A stretch of DNA of 59,887 nt from Balamuthia mandrillaris (GCA_031835245.1 JAVKOQ010000316.1:1-59887), one strand, 5' to 3'; shown: positions 13,127 through 30,313, numbered from the stretch's first letter. Translations and numbers: made by a program. Notes: generated from the letters alone by a model not told the origin.

Positions 13127-13573
13127 TTATTTTAGAGAGTGGAGAAAAGGGATCAGAAAAATCAAAAATTTATTTTTTAGGGGGCTTTTTTTTTTTCGTT
13201 TTGTTCTTTTGGCCAGTCTTTTCTTTGTCACGCTGGGCACCTTTTCTTCGTTCTGTTCTTTTTTTTGAGGAGAGAGGAGCTTCACGACCTGTGTTTTCTG
13301 GTACCGTGGGTTGGGCTTCAGTTGTCGTTTTGGAGAGAGAGGCTTCCTTTTGTCCACTCGGGGATCCTGGTAGTTCACCACGGGTGCGACGCCATAGATC
13401 TCTTCCGTTTTACAGTTCTTTTGCCATTGAGAGGTACGCTTTGCTTTGCACTCTTCAAAAATGACAAAAATCAACTTCAGAAAAAGAATCTGCTTGATAC
13501 AAAAAGTGACAAACATACCACTTTGGGTTTTTGTTTTTTGATTTTGTTGTTTTTTTGGTGCAGCCGCCGCCAC
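13127..13573 (-). CDS. Downstream reading frame of MULE copy 1 (possible C-terminal exon)
   Basis: Open frame of about 148 codons between the transposase stop and the element end, rich in Lys, Arg, Gln and Ala, with PVVNYQDPRVDKRKPLSPKR. It is not recognised. Its beginning overlaps splice-like signals (GTTAGT just at the transposase stop; TTTTAG further on), so it may be a spliced C-terminal extension of the transposase or a separate small protein. Copy 2 has the same frame but a one-base length difference in an A run changes its end, so at most one copy keeps the original tail. Confidence 0.4.
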   Translation of the reverse strand: MAAAAPKKQQNQKTKTQSGMFVTFCIKQILFLKLIFVIFEECKAKRTSQWQKNCKTEEIYGVAPVVNYQDPRVDKRKPLSPKRQLKPNPRYQKTQVVKLLSPQKKEQNEEKVPSVTKKRLAKRTKRKKKSPLKNKFLIFLIPFLHSLK

Positions 13574-13708
13574 CGCCGCTGCCTTTTTCTTTGTTGTTTC
13601 AGGTTTTGTTAAATTTGATTGAAAGGTACGTTCGGTTTCTGGTGTTTGTGTGAGGTGTTAGCTAAAAGTAGGAAAGGAGGGAGAGATTTTGTTTAAAAAA
13701 AAGAGATA

Positions 13709-16261
13709 CTAACTTAATTCAAGCAAACATTCTTCTGTGAGTCGCAGGTTGGTTGCTACTTTCGGCCTCTTTGTTGTTTTGCGCGGCCTCCCAGGTGATG
13801 ACTTCCCTGTAGCATATGCGATTGCTTGTTCTGCTTCTTCCTTGCTAGAGTACTCGATTTTTGGCTCCACTGGATGTTGATGCTTTGTTCCTTGATTTTT
13901 GTTTGCATTCAGTTTGTCTTTCTCCTTATCCTTCTCCTCCTCCTCCTTCTCCTCCTTCTCCTCCTTCTCTTCTTTCTTATTGTTGTGTTCTTCTCCTTCA
14001 GAAGTTTCTTCCTCAAGATCTCCGCCGTCGTCCTCACCAAGTTCATCCATTGATGGCTCCTCCAACAGTAGCAGCGCCTGCTGTTCCTCGTCCTGTTCAT
14101 CTCCCTCCTCTCCTTCCACATCATCATCAAGGGTAACAGGCGCTACACGTTGCTCCAGGGAGTCAGTATCATCTGCTTCAACGATGTCATCTTCAACTAT
14201 TCTTGCCACTTGTGAGGTGCTGCTGTTGGTGCGTCTTGTTTGTCTTTTCAGCCCAAGCTCTAAAAGGTTCTGATCTGAAAATGTTTTCTGTAGATGAGCA
14301 GCAAGTCCAAAAACGTGTTTGCACCTCCTACCATAATACCGAAAGTAAGGACAGGGGCATGAAGGCAATTCTATAGTCACGTCGTACTCATTCCATTTGA
14401 AAACGCCGTCAGCAAGCTCTACAAAATGTGCGTTCAATCCTTCTTCTACCTCTTTTTCCTCTCTGTCGTTGTTGTTGTCATCGTTTTTGCTGCCATTCTC
14501 TATTTCTTCTTTTTCTTTCTGTTTCTCACTCTGTTGGTGCTGTGCCAGCCGCAATCCCTCTTGATATCTCCTCCAAAGCCGGCAAACCCCAAGGCTTGGG
14601 CGTTGCTGTAGTACATCGATGCGGTTGAGCTCCACATTGTAGCGGCGAAACACATTGTCTGCTAGCGTTAAGACCAAGTTGTGATCCCCTTTGGTGCCTT
14701 TGCAGTGGAAATCACGAAGAATGCTACGAAAGATCGTCTCTGTTGCATTGTTGGTATTCCACAAGCCCTCTCGGTACCCAGGACGATCAATGCTTTTCCA
14801 CGTTGATGCCCATGGAGGAGAAAGCCAGTTCTTGTCAAAGTACTGCCAAAAACGGGTAATCCTCTTTTTTTGGCAATAGTTCTTCAACACTTTTGTTGGT
14901 TCTTCCTCTGCATCTTCTGTCATGGCATGTTGCAGTCTTTTTAACAAACCCAATACACTTCCATCATCCTTCCCTTGTTGTTTGGTATTATTGTTAGTTT
15001 CTACTTGTATGAGCAACAACGAGAGGGAGAGAGCAGATGCATGAAAGAGAGAGAACAAACCATACTGCGCAACTTTTTTTCTCCACAGTTGTTGTGCATG
15101 AAAGTCACACAACACCACCTGAAAGCCAGCACTTGTCGCCCCGTTACGCTCCACCTTGTCTTTGTCGATCATTACGAAGGGGTGCCACGTAGGTTTTGGG
15201 GAGTAGATCGTTGTCGTCTGTGTCTCAAAAAAGTGACGAACAGACGAAAGGAAAAAGCGCACAACTGCTGCTCGTTCCTTGCTAGCAACAGCGAAGGCAA
15301 CAGGCCAGCTCCGTCCCAAGTCATCTTGCACCACCAGTGCCCAAACGGGGGGATGTGACTTGGATAGCTTGTAGATGCTGTCCAGGCCGACTACATCCTT
15401 ACCCCATCGCTGAAGCACAGTGACTGCATAAGGCGCGATCAGAAAAATCATCCATGGCCGACGGGCCGCCGTGCGATCAAGGATGTACGTTTCACGGCTC
15501 TCCAAAGGTGGGAAAAGGATAGTAGAAGCCAGTTCTGGCCGATTCAAGGCCTCTTGGAGGGCTTCTGCGCTGGTTTGCCCTTTCTTGCCGATTCGCAGTT
15601 TTTTCCTTCCGTTGTGGATTACAGTGGCAATCTCCTGCACAGTGGGTACATCCCGAGCATCCTTGACCAGCTCACAAGCGCCCCCCAGCAACATTCGTTG
15701 CAGCTCGTGCGCCGTCATTGCTCCTCCTCTCCCATTCATTCCGTCTTCTTTTGTTCCTTGCCCATCCATCTGGCGGAGCCACTGCCGAAGCGCAGGTGTC
15801 ATAGGCAAAGCGGAAGGCGCGCAAACCCCAGGTCCGTGGCTTTGGGCTTCCTTCTGGATGTAGATGTAGGCAGTGTTTAGCTCATCTCTAAACACCACCC
15901 AACGGCTTTGTACTTCACAGTCCTTTAGTTTTTTGTTCTTCTTTCCTCTTGCAGGAGGAGCACAGGCAAAGCCGCCAGAGCAGTGAAGATTCTCGCTGAG
16001 TGCAACCTCAAGGACCCCATTCTTCACCTTCTTGACTTTAGGCGCCACCAACACTTTCACTCCTTCAAGGGTGGGCCGCGGATTACTAAGCACCTTCACT
16101 CCTGTTCGCTTTGTAAGCCCACGAGTTGATCTCCATTGGACTCGATAAAAGGTCGGAGCATCCTCTCCACCATTGTACAACCGTGAAAGCTGCTGCAATG
16201 GAACCTTTCGTTCAAAAATCCACCCGTAAATCTCGGCAAATCTTTTTTTCTTCGCTTCCAT
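13709..16261 (-). CDS. MULE transposase, copy 1
   Basis: Predicted 850-aa cut-and-paste transposase. ATG 16261 starts the region conserved with copy 2; earlier in-frame codons are in a T-rich leader. The RNase H-like core has candidate catalytic Asp294 (GLDSIYKLSK), Asp366 or Asp368 (VMIDKDKVERNG), a CDFH motif at 385-388 (the C/D-x2-H of MULEs) and Glu508 (NNATETIFRSI). A SWIM zinc finger CxCx9CxH lies at Cys635, Cys637, Cys647, His649. The C-terminus is strongly acidic/Lys-rich, then ends in a basic patch (GRPRKTTKRPK). Residues about 401-419 are encoded by a 57-nt GT...AG stretch that could be a stop-free 3n intron. No internal stop. Confidence 0.93.
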   Translation of the reverse strand: MEAKKKRFAEIYGWIFERKVPLQQLSRLYNGGEDAPTFYRVQWRSTRGLTKRTGVKVLSNPRPTLEGVKVLVAPKVKKVKNGVLEVALSENLHCSGGFACAPPARGKKNKKLKDCEVQSRWVVFRDELNTAYIYIQKEAQSHGPGVCAPSALPMTPALRQWLRQMDGQGTKEDGMNGRGGAMTAHELQRMLLGGACELVKDARDVPTVQEIATVIHNGRKKLRIGKKGQTSAEALQEALNRPELASTILFPPLESRETYILDRTAARRPWMIFLIAPYAVTVLQRWGKDVVGLDSIYKLSKSHPPVWALVVQDDLGRSWPVAFAVASKERAAVVRFFLSSVRHFFETQTTTIYSPKPTWHPFVMIDKDKVERNGATSAGFQVVLCDFHAQQLWRKKVAQYGLFSLFHASALSLSLLLIQVETNNNTKQQGKDDGSVLGLLKRLQHAMTEDAEEEPTKVLKNYCQKKRITRFWQYFDKNWLSPPWASTWKSIDRPGYREGLWNTNNATETIFRSILRDFHCKGTKGDHNLVLTLADNVFRRYNVELNRIDVLQQRPSLGVCRLWRRYQEGLRLAQHQQSEKQKEKEEIENGSKNDDNNNDREEKEVEEGLNAHFVELADGVFKWNEYDVTIELPSCPCPYFRYYGRRCKHVFGLAAHLQKTFSDQNLLELGLKRQTRRTNSSTSQVARIVEDDIVEADDTDSLEQRVAPVTLDDDVEGEEGDEQDEEQQALLLLEEPSMDELGEDDGGDLEEETSEGEEHNNKKEEKEEKEEKEEEEKDKEKDKLNANKNQGTKHQHPVEPKIEYSSKEEAEQAIAYATGKSSPGRPRKTTKRPKVATNLRLTEECLLELS

Positions 16262-16456
16262 AATGAGAAAAAAAAAAAGGAAAAAACAAAAAGCCAAACA
16301 AAAAAAAAAGGTGTGTGATGGTTGTGTGTAGCTGTTTCTAGTTGAAAGAAAAAAGTTAAAGAAGAAGACCTTGTTACAACCCAAGAAAAAGTAACGGTAA
16401 CGTTATTGAAAAAAAAAGGCGGGAACAAAAAGAAAAGTATGGCGGGCAAGAATGGT

Positions 16457-16533
16457 GAGAGGAAAAACCGTTGACCAAGGATACAGCATGCTTTCAATTC
16501 CTGACAGTTTCTTTTACAACGGTTATTCCTCTC
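16457..16533. repeat. Subterminal inverted repeat of MULE copy 1
   Basis: Arms at 16457-16473 and 16517-16533 (GAGAGGAATAACCGTTG type, one mismatch here) separated by about 43 bp. In copy 2 the same arms are perfect. It lies between the terminal array and the transposase start, where a promoter or leader would be. Confidence 0.8.
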
Positions 16534-16597
16534 GCCAAGCAAAGAGAAACACAGTAGCAATGTAACGATAGAGTTACTCATAATTCATGTCACCCTA

Positions 16598-16676
16598 ATA
16601 GGTTGGGACTTTTACCTGAGGGGTGGAATTTTTATCGGTGGGGTGGGAAGTTTATGGTCGTGGGGTGGGATATCTA
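16598..16676. repeat. MULE copy 1 right terminal repeat
   Basis: Inverted partner of the left end, imperfect. In reverse complement it reads GATATCCCACCCC, then ATAAACTTCCCACCCC, GATAAAAATTCCACCCC and GGTAAAAGTCCCAACC, with the same 20-22 bp spacing as the other end. Confidence 0.85.
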
Positions 16677-16684
16677 CCATTTTT

Positions 16685-22379
<5,695 letters not shown>

Positions 22380-22574
22380 TTAACTTCTGTTAAAAACGAT
22401 GTGTGTAGGTTTTTTAAAAAATAAGTGAAGAGAAAGGAAGGTCGTTCTTTCAGTCTTGCTTAGTTTTGTGGCTTTCATCAATTGCAACAATAAGAGAGCT
22501 GAACAACAAAAAAAGCAGAAGAATGAAGTTGAGAATTAACTTATTCTTCAACAGAGATGGACAACGGAGCATAC

Positions 22575-23445
22575 TCAATGCCCTTCAAGGCGGTTAACTT
22601 GTTCTTTTGCTCTCGTGCCTCTTTTCTTCTTGCACACACCAACTTTAGCAGCTTTATAAGCACTGTCACCTGCATACATCAAAGTTGTGAGAAAAGCGAT
22701 AAAATACTTCTGTTCTCTTTCTCTTTGCTCATCATTACTTACCATTATGATCAAAGCCATAAGGGCAAGGGGACAAGTAACGGCGATCAATAAGCGAGAG
22801 TTACGCTCGTCCCTGAGTCCAATGTCTCTGCATTCAGGTCTGTCAATGCCTTCGTCGCAGTAAACGATGCGCTGCAGGAGTGCCCATAGCAACATCCAAA
22901 GCACAAAAACAATGGACCCGATAAAGCAAAGAATTAAAGTCACCACGTTCCAAACTATCATCTAAATGTAACAGGGTTTGGGGTTTTAGCAACTTGTGGT
23001 GACGAAAGAGAATACAAAGAGAACAGACAACAACAGAAAGATGGAACAGAGAAAAAAAAGTGCAAGTGAATGCAGAAGAGACACGACGACATGCAAGGAC
23101 CGATGGATGCCCTTGTGAATGAGAAAGAGAGAGAAAGGGAAGACGAACCCATGCTGCTTTCATTGTGCTAAGAGAAGCTGCCGCACGGGAGAGGCTCAAC
23201 AGGCTAAAGGCCACGCACAAGGAGTAGATGGCAGAAATGGCAAGGTAGAGGTTCCACCACTCGGGCATCAACGCAACCGTCACAAAAAACCCGATGGCGA
23301 ACATGAAGGCAAACAGCGGCCAGAACTTTAAAGAGAAAAAAAAACAATAAATACACACCAGAACTTCAAAAGGTGAGAGAACGGGAGACCAAACCAAAAA
23401 GTTTAGCAGATCATGAAACGTGCAAGACTTGAAAGAGATGGTCAT
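22575..23445 (-). CDS. Small multi-pass membrane protein, unknown function
   Basis: Not recognised. Four exons: about 23445-23365, 23327-23149, 22964-22743 and about 22672-22575. The protein of about 190 aa is mostly hydrophobic. Likely TM segments are FWPLFAFMFAIGFFVTVALM, WNLYLAISAIYSLCVAFSLL, VVTLILCFIGSIVFVLWMLL and LLIAVTCPLALMALIIM, with a Cys-containing loop (YCDEGIDRPEC) that would face outside, and a basic tail. It is head-to-head with the aminotransferase gene and convergent with the receptor kinase. The exon 2-3 junction is uncertain. Confidence 0.6.
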
Positions 23446-23834
23446 TTTTATGCTCAACGAACAGAAGAAGAGAAGAAGTATAAACAAATGAAAGAGTGGA
23501 TAACAAGTGGAGGAGGATGTTTTGTTTGAAAAGCTGCGTCGCAGGTAATCCGCAGCTTTCAGTTGGTTTGTTGGTTGAAGAGAAAAAAAAAATGCACCAC
23601 CAACAAGAAAAAAAAGTTGGTGGTAAAGTGTACTGGTAAACGTGGAAAATTCTGTGTTTATCGATTGGCCAATGAGAAATCAAAAAATAACATTAATTAG
23701 TTCACTATTATATGCAATTTGTTGTCGACATAACCTTCCGCCGGTTCGAATCGAGATGTTTACCATTTTAATTTGTCGACATAATGAAAACTCCAGAGAA
23801 AACTCCACAAAAAACAAAAAAAAAACACAAAACG
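23446..23834. promoter_or_regulatory. Divergent promoter region with paired GTCGAC and a B-box-like motif
   Basis: GTCGAC palindromes at 23724-23729 and 23775-23780, the second 3 bp before an in-frame ATG at 23784. Between them, GGTTCGAATC at 23743-23752 matches a pol III B box, but flanking bases do not pair as a tRNA T stem. No gene is visible. Confidence 0.45.
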
Positions 23835-25643
23835 ATGGAACAACAAGGAGGGGAGAGGGAGCGAGGCGGCCAGAACCAACCGCAGCAGCACGCTGCAGAG
23901 GAGATCGACTTTGCAAAGGGTCATCCTGGAGGGGAGCTCCTGCCGGTGGAGCTCTTCCAACGGGCCTCCAAGCTGGCCTTCGAGGAGCTGGCTCACGCCA
24001 GCGACTTCACCAAAAAAGAGGTGCTCTCCTACTGCGCAGACGAGAACCAGGCTGGCTTTGTTCCTTTCAGGTTTGTGAGAGCGTGCTTTCTGTTTGTGTG
24101 AGCGAAAAAGAAAGAGATCACTGTTCTCGTTGATCTTTGGTGGAGTGTCGACAATATTTCGATGACACACTGATCCCCTTTCCTTCATGCATATGTTGAC
24201 AGAGAGCAACTGGCAGAGTTTATCAACGCTCATGTTCAGTGGGAACAAAGCGAGGAGGTGAACAAGTTGACGCGTGCTGCTCCTGAGCAACTGTTTGTGA
24301 CCACTGGTGCTTCCTCTGCGTTCTCTCTGGCATGCACTTACTTTGCTAAAGCTGGTATCGCTCTTCTCCTCTTCCTCTTCCCAGCCTTCTTCATTCGTTA
24401 ACAGCTTGAAAACAACGCAAACAAACAAAAAGGTGACACTGTTTTAGTAGAGGATCCAACCTACTATCTAGCTCCACACGTGTTTCATACCGATCATCAC
24501 TTGAAACTGGCAACAGTGCCGACCGACCATGAAGGCATCGATCTGGATGCCCTGGAGCGAATGCTAAAACCGAAGGAGGAAGGCGGAGAGGGCGTCCCTC
24601 CTCCATCGCTTCTCTATTTTGTTCCTACTTTTCATAATCCAAAGGGCGTCACTCTTCCTCATGCCAAACGTCGAAGGTGTTCAATTCATTCTGCTTTATA
24701 TTACTTTTTTTCTTATTCTTGTTTCGCTTGACTAACATTAAACAACCTGTAACGAAAACAGATTGGTGGAGTTAAGCAAACAACATGGGTTCATGGTGGT
24801 GGCCGATGAGGTTTACCAGTTCCTTTACTTTGATGAAAAAGATGCTCCTCCACCTCCGTTGGCCTGTTATGACCTTTACTATCATCCCAATGAGCGACCC
24901 ACTGTCTTGTCCCTTCATTCCTTCTCCAAGACTTTGGCCCCTGGTATTTGTCTTGCCTTCTACTGTATTTGCTATGTCTGGATTGTTGTTATTTTGCTTG
25001 TTGAGCTTTAATGCGTATCCCTTCTCTCCTTTCCCTGTAAAAAAAAGGGCTACGATTGGGTTGGATCCACGCTCACGAGGCCATCGTGAACAAATTAGCT
25101 CACTGCGCAGTGGCGGACAGCGGTGGCTCCTTTGCTCCTTTGCCTTCCATGATTGTCTACAAAGCGATTCAAGAAGGTCTTCTCGAACGCCATCTCTCCG
25201 ATCTTCGTTCTATCTATCAACGTCTAGCCAACCTTCTTTATCATCGTCTTCTTCTTCACTTTCCACTTTCTTCTTCTACATCCCTTGCCGAGGAAAAAGT
25301 GGAACCAGTTTTACCGAATCTTTTTACCATCCGAAAGCCGAAAGGAGGATTCTTTCTTTGGATAACCCTCAACAAAGAATATCTGGAGAAGAACGAAGCA
25401 ACTGGACGAAGCTTAACCGGAGCAGGCATCGCAGCTGCTTGTTCTAGGATGGAACATTTGATAGTCAAAGACGGAGCTACTTGTACGGCTTCCTCGTTGA
25501 TGAAAGAAGAAGAGGGAGGGAGGGCTCCTTCTGAAGAAAGCCTACATTCGATAAGGTTGTGTTGGGCATACCTTCCGCCAGAGCTGATTGAGGAAGGCAT
25601 TCGACGGTTCGCTCGTGCCATTCAACAATTGCTAAAAGAATAA
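23835..25643 (+). CDS. PLP-dependent aminotransferase, fold type I (class I/II)
   Basis: Likely amino acid transaminase resembling the 2-aminoadipate / MocR-associated group; the substrate is not predictable. Exons: about 23835-24070, 24202-24354, 24433-24676, 24762-24942, 25050-25643. Visible family features: GHPGG near the start, VTTGASSAFSLACTYF, PTFHNPKGVTLP with the PLP-ring Asn, VVADEVYQFLYFDE with the Asp, and the Schiff-base Lys in LHSFSKTLAPG followed across an intron by LRLGWIHA. ATG 23835 is preferred because it follows a 5' AC-rich leader; an in-frame ATG at 23784 would add 17 Lys/Thr-rich residues. It shares its upstream region with the small membrane protein gene. Confidence 0.88.
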
Positions 25644-25850
25644 GTTGCGTTCGTCCCTTCTTTCTTTCTTTTGCAATGTTACAATTGGCAATTGAGATAG
25701 AGGACAGAAGAAAGCAGAAAACAGAATGAAGGAAAATCTTAAGACAGTGGGAGAAGCAGATAGCAGAGCAAAAAAGACAGAAGAAAGAAGAGAGAGAAGG
25801 AAAGACGCAAAACAAAAACCGGCTGTACAAAAACATCTTTTGTGAAACAG

Positions 25851-26571
25851 TTATTGGTTGGGAGAGGAAGGAGTTCTGCTTTGGAGGAGCCGCAGCCAAG
25901 ACAAGTAAGAAGCGTCGTCCTCCGCCTCCACAAAGTAGCAACGAGAGGAGGAGACGCGAATGCTTAGGACGAAGCCACTGCCGTTGCTGCTGCTGATATC
26001 AGCGCTGCTCTCTCCATGACATCCTTGCACACTTGCCATTCTCAAGTCTACAAGACCTCTTGCATGTTTGCTCTGTTGTTTTTTTTGTTTAAAGTATTAT
26101 AAGAAGTTTGCTATAACGAATCAAAAAATAAAAAAGAAAAGGAGACGGTACATGAAGGTCTTTGAAGTAGTAAAGATAAAAGTCCTTCAAGATGAAGTAC
26201 CGCTTCTTCCACGTCTTGCTCTTTCCTCGTTGTTTGAGAAGCCACCCGTCCTTTTCTGCAGGCAGCAAGGCATAAGGGTCCACTTTCTTGAGCTTGTGTC
26301 GATCTCTTGGGGTTGTTCTAGGGGAGTTGTCTGAGGCAGTGGTTGCGGTGAAGGAAGAAGAAGGGGACGAGGGCGAGGACGAAGGGGAGGTGGAGGACGC
26401 GTTGCTGTTGACGCGAAGAATGAAAGAGGTGGAGAGAGGCGGTTGGCGAGGGGAGGAGGAGGCGTAACGCTCGTATTTGTTCCAGGGCTCCTGCTCTCCG
26501 GTCTGTGAGGATTGCTCGATGGCCGCCAAAGGCAAGTTCAAGCCTAGGGACTTACCAATGCTAGCATACAT
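25851..26571 (-). CDS. PH-domain protein
   Basis: Two exons: 26571 to about 26148, and about 26064 to 25851, giving about 210 aa. After a Ser/Thr/Pro-rich N-terminal half, a C-terminal pleckstrin-homology domain begins at KDGWLLKQRGKSKTWKKRYFI and continues across the intron (GLVDLRMASV ... RCYFVEAEDDASYLSWLRLLQ, with the invariant Trp of the last helix). It would bind phosphoinositides or a protein partner. It is convergent with the aminotransferase, about 200 bp apart, and head-to-head with the UBE3A gene. Confidence 0.82.
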
Positions 26572-27050
26572 GGTCGTTGTTGGGCCGCAGCAAGTTGATG
26601 GGGAGTTTGCAAATGTTCCGTCTTAGTAGTTGTGGAAAGGGACTTTGGCTGGATCGCTGCGTTACAGATGCGATTTTTTTTTGCTGTGCTCTTCGACCCG
26701 GAGATTTTTGTAATTTTTGACGACCTGTCGACAGTTTTTTCCAAATAAGGGTAGTGTTCGGCATAATTTCATCCTGTTCTTGATCGCTTCCACGTCAGAC
26801 TTCTGTGGATTACAGATTTTTGTAATCTCTAATTTCATGTCGACCTTATCAGAACCTGAACGAATGAATGAATGTCACCCCATGGGAATCGAACCGAAGG
26901 CACCTTTAGAGGAAAATGAAATTGTGTCGAGGTGGAATCGAACTGGAGGTAATAATAACCGGCTTCGAAGAAAAGAAAGAAGGGAAGGGGCAACCATTTC
27001 TTTGCCGCTCTGCTTTTCTTTCCTTCCACTTTACACCACCATTACACACA
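26572..27050. promoter_or_regulatory. Divergent promoter region with paired GTCGAC
   Basis: GTCGAC at 26727-26732 and 26839-26844. Two B-box-like motifs on the minus strand, GAATCGAACC (26886-26895) and GAATCGAACT (26935-26944), lie within a short direct repeat (GGAATCGAAC). The motif TTTTTGTAATTTTTGA / TTTTTGTAATCTCTAA also occurs twice, near 26705 and 26817. No gene was found. Confidence 0.45.
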
Positions 27051-27521
27051 ATGCTGACACGTAGTGGTACTTTTGCCTTTCCCCAAGGAGGAGGAGGAAG
27101 AAGAAGAGATGGTGGAGGCGCTCGAAACATGCCCGTGCCAACAGAACTCGACTTGTCCCCCGAGAACGCCGAGTCTTCGCCTCGATCCAAAAATTCCTCT
27201 TCATCAAACTCCTCCGCCTCTGCTTCTTCCGCTGGAAGGTCTCTGCGACCCTCCGTGTCTTCCTCTGACCTGCCTTCTCTCCTGAGACGCAACAACACGT
27301 CCAGCGTGTTGTTGCGTGGCAAACAGGGTAATGCTACGGACAGGCTGGGCGTGCCTGCCCCTGGCGGCCGACAGTTTTTGAAGGGCTCGCAGTTCATTCC
27401 CTCCTCCACCAAGTCTCCCACTGGCAGACAACGAAGGGCCATCGTCAAGAAACTGGAGGACCTGGCGCGCAAGTATATTTTTTTGTTTTTTCGTTTGCTC
27501 TTCTTCTTTTCCTTCTTCTTT

Positions 27522-27557
<36 letters not shown>

Positions 27558-27567
27558 GTTTTGAAGT

Positions 27568-27617
<50 letters not shown>

Positions 27618-29396
27618 GGTTTTCTTTCTCTCTTTTTTGTTTTCTTATTTTTTGTTTTCGTTTTTTTAAATACTCACAAAATAAAAACCATTAGGTTCTA
27701 TCTGCAGTTGACGGAAGGCTGTAAACGAGAGAACTGTCCCAACAAGTTCTGCGCTTCTTGTCCAGGTTTCATTTTGCTGTTCTCTGCTTCTTTTTTCTTT
27801 TCTCTCTTGCTGCTTTATGTTGTGGTCTCAACAACTCGTTTTTTGAAAAAAAGAATGTGTGGAGTTAACTCCAGAACAAGCGGTCGTGTGGAGCATCCAG
27901 CTAGCCGCTTGGCCGCGCCTTTACCTCTGTCCTCCACTTCTGTCTGCTTCATCTATTGCTGCTCCTTCTTCGGAGTCTTCTCCTTCCGAGTCCACGTCTT
28001 CACCTCAGCAACAACGACTGTCATCATCTCACAAAACTTCTTCAATGCAAAACCAGCCTTCATTCTTGTATTCCGTATTTAGCGGCTCTTCTCTCTTTTC
28101 TGCTCTTTTCAAAACAGAAAATGAGGAAGAAATAGAAAGAAGTGATGCTAGCTCTTCAAGAAAAAAAGAACTGTTGGCCTCTGCTTCTGGTTTGTCTGGA
28201 TCATTGGTGCTAGATTTGGATTATGTTAAGTCTGTAATTGAACGTTTGGAAGGCACAGCGGCATCACATACTTCAGCACAACATGCTGACCTCAAGAGAG
28301 TCATCATGGAAGGGTTTGGAGACTCACAAGTTCTTAACCGTAGCTTCAGAAAGGTTCTCCTTTTTTCTCGTTTATCTTCTTTGTCCTCTCTTTACTCTGG
28401 TCTGTTCTTTTTCATTTCTGAAAGTTCTTACGAGTAAACACAATATCTAGAAGGACAGCTTTAACAAGTCGACCAAACCAGAAGACTTTATCAGCGTCCT
28501 CGATTTGGAAGGTGTCAGCGCTGCTTACAATGCTATCCTTGATTTGGTATGTGTTTTTCTTGCTCACTGAATTTTCTTCTTGTTATTGATGCTCTATTTT
28601 CGAAAGAAACGAGCTCCTATAACACATACATTGGAGAACGCAACCGAGTTGGTGGTATCTCGCCTCTATTACAGAAAGCAACTCATAAAATCACACATTG
28701 ATCTCCGTCAAATACCAATTCTTTTGGAGGTTCGCCTTTTTGCTTTTGTTAACTTCGTGCTTTTGAATTGCTTGTAACATTTAACAACAAATGTAGAATC
28801 CACTTTTACGAGACACCCAACAATGGGGAAGCACAGCCATGTTGCGAACGCTAATGGAAACAATTGTTTCTCTTAACGAGCAATTTCAGCGTATTCTCGT
28901 CCAGTGGTTTTCCAAGTTTGACTCTCTCTCTCTTCTTGCATTTTGGATGTTACGTAACACTTTTGTAAAGATATCCAGCGGATAAGTTCCTTTCGCTTGT
29001 AAAAGCGTTTCATTCCTTTATCGACACTCACTTGAGGGCTAATATTTTGTACAAAGACGACTCCATCTTTCATGCTGTAAAATGTCTCAACCTTTTACGT
29101 ATGTATTTCGCTATCCCTTTTCAACTTCTGTTTCTACACGTTGTGGTTGTAACACCGACAACTTTATAATGAATGAACAATCAGATGAGGCCAATGAAAT
29201 AGGACGGTTGATACCATATCCTGAATTTTACAATACTTCTATTTGTAACAAAGTGGATTTGAGAGCTGACTTTCGTAGATGGCAAGGCAAAAGGTTCAGC
29301 CATTACACTTCCTTTGTTACCTCCTCTATTCTGTTCTTCGCTTCCATTTGGCTCCGCTTCTCTGCTGTCTGTTGTTCTTCCTCACTCTTCCTTTTG

Positions 29397-29427
<31 letters not shown>

Positions 29428-30273
29428 GAAATCAAAGAGGTTTGACCAGCATGAAGAAGAAGAAAAAGAAGAAGAGAAAGGCAAAGAAAAGGAAGAAGAA
29501 AAGGAAGCAGAATCTTTAAATGCGAGTGCATCTTCTAGCAATGCCCCAACAACGGACAGAGCAGCAGAATCTGATACAGAAGAATTCGCTTACTGCAGAT
29601 ACCCATTTCTTCTTGATGCTTTTTCCAAAGCACGTTTACTTCACATTGAAGCTGCCATCCTAATGACAAGAGAAGTAGAGGTATGACATAATAATATTAC
29701 ACGTTTGTTTTGTTATTATTTTTCTTTCTAATTTTTTTAAATTTTGTTTATCAGGATGCAATGGCGAGGCTAACGTTCTTTGGAATGATTTCAAAATATG
29801 AGCTGCCAGTCATGTTGCCTTCCAATATTAAACGGGCAGGCGTACCTCATTGCTGGTTAGAAATTCGAAGAGATGAGCTGGTCTCAGATACTTTCACACA
29901 GGTATAACTCCAGAGAGGTTTTGTTTTTCTTAATTCTTTTTCTCTTTGTTAACTTTATTTGTTGTTGAAATGTAGATCGAAGTGAAAAGAGCTGATTTGA
30001 AGAAACCACTTCGTATCAAGTTTCTTGGAGAAGATGGTGTTGACGTGGGAGGAGTATTGAAGGAGTTCTTCCAGTTGATCATCATGGAAGTGTTTGACCC
30101 AAAATACGGTAACAATTGTAACTCCTTCATTTATTTTGGGCACTAATATATTTTTCGGTTGGCTTGTTTTGTGTTTAATAGGTATGTTCGTAAACGACGA
30201 AAAAAGAAGGATGTCGTGGTTCAATGTTGCTTCCTTTGAAAGTGTCGACCAATATCGTCTCGTTGGAATGGTT

Positions 30274-30313
<40 letters not shown>

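Larger units (their letters stand above)
12977..16676 (-). mobile_element. Mutator-like (MULE) DNA transposon, copy 1
   Basis: About 3.7 kb element in reverse orientation, nearly identical to copy 2 at 32815-36516. It has imperfect inverted termini of about 85 bp, one long transposase gene with MULE and SWIM motifs, and a second reading frame between the transposase and one end. The left end GCGAATCGGG is shared with copy 2. The right end stops at GATATCTA, lacking about 4 terminal bases seen in copy 2. The 9 bp outside each end (CACATCAAC on the left) do not match, unlike copy 2. It lies exactly between the cut 3' end of the BAR-RhoGAP gene and the cut 5' end of the receptor kinase gene. The element looks whole in its coding part. 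Confidence 0.93.

Noticed and set aside
14435-15060. Antisense open frames opposite the transposase
   Set aside because: Conserved only because the underlying transposase is; composition and lack of motifs indicate shadows.
16096-16581. Overlapping frame upstream of the MULE transposase (and its twin at 32914-33399)
   Set aside because: It overlaps the transposase start in another frame, is dominated by Phe/Leu from T runs, and shares its tail with the transposase region; no independent signal.
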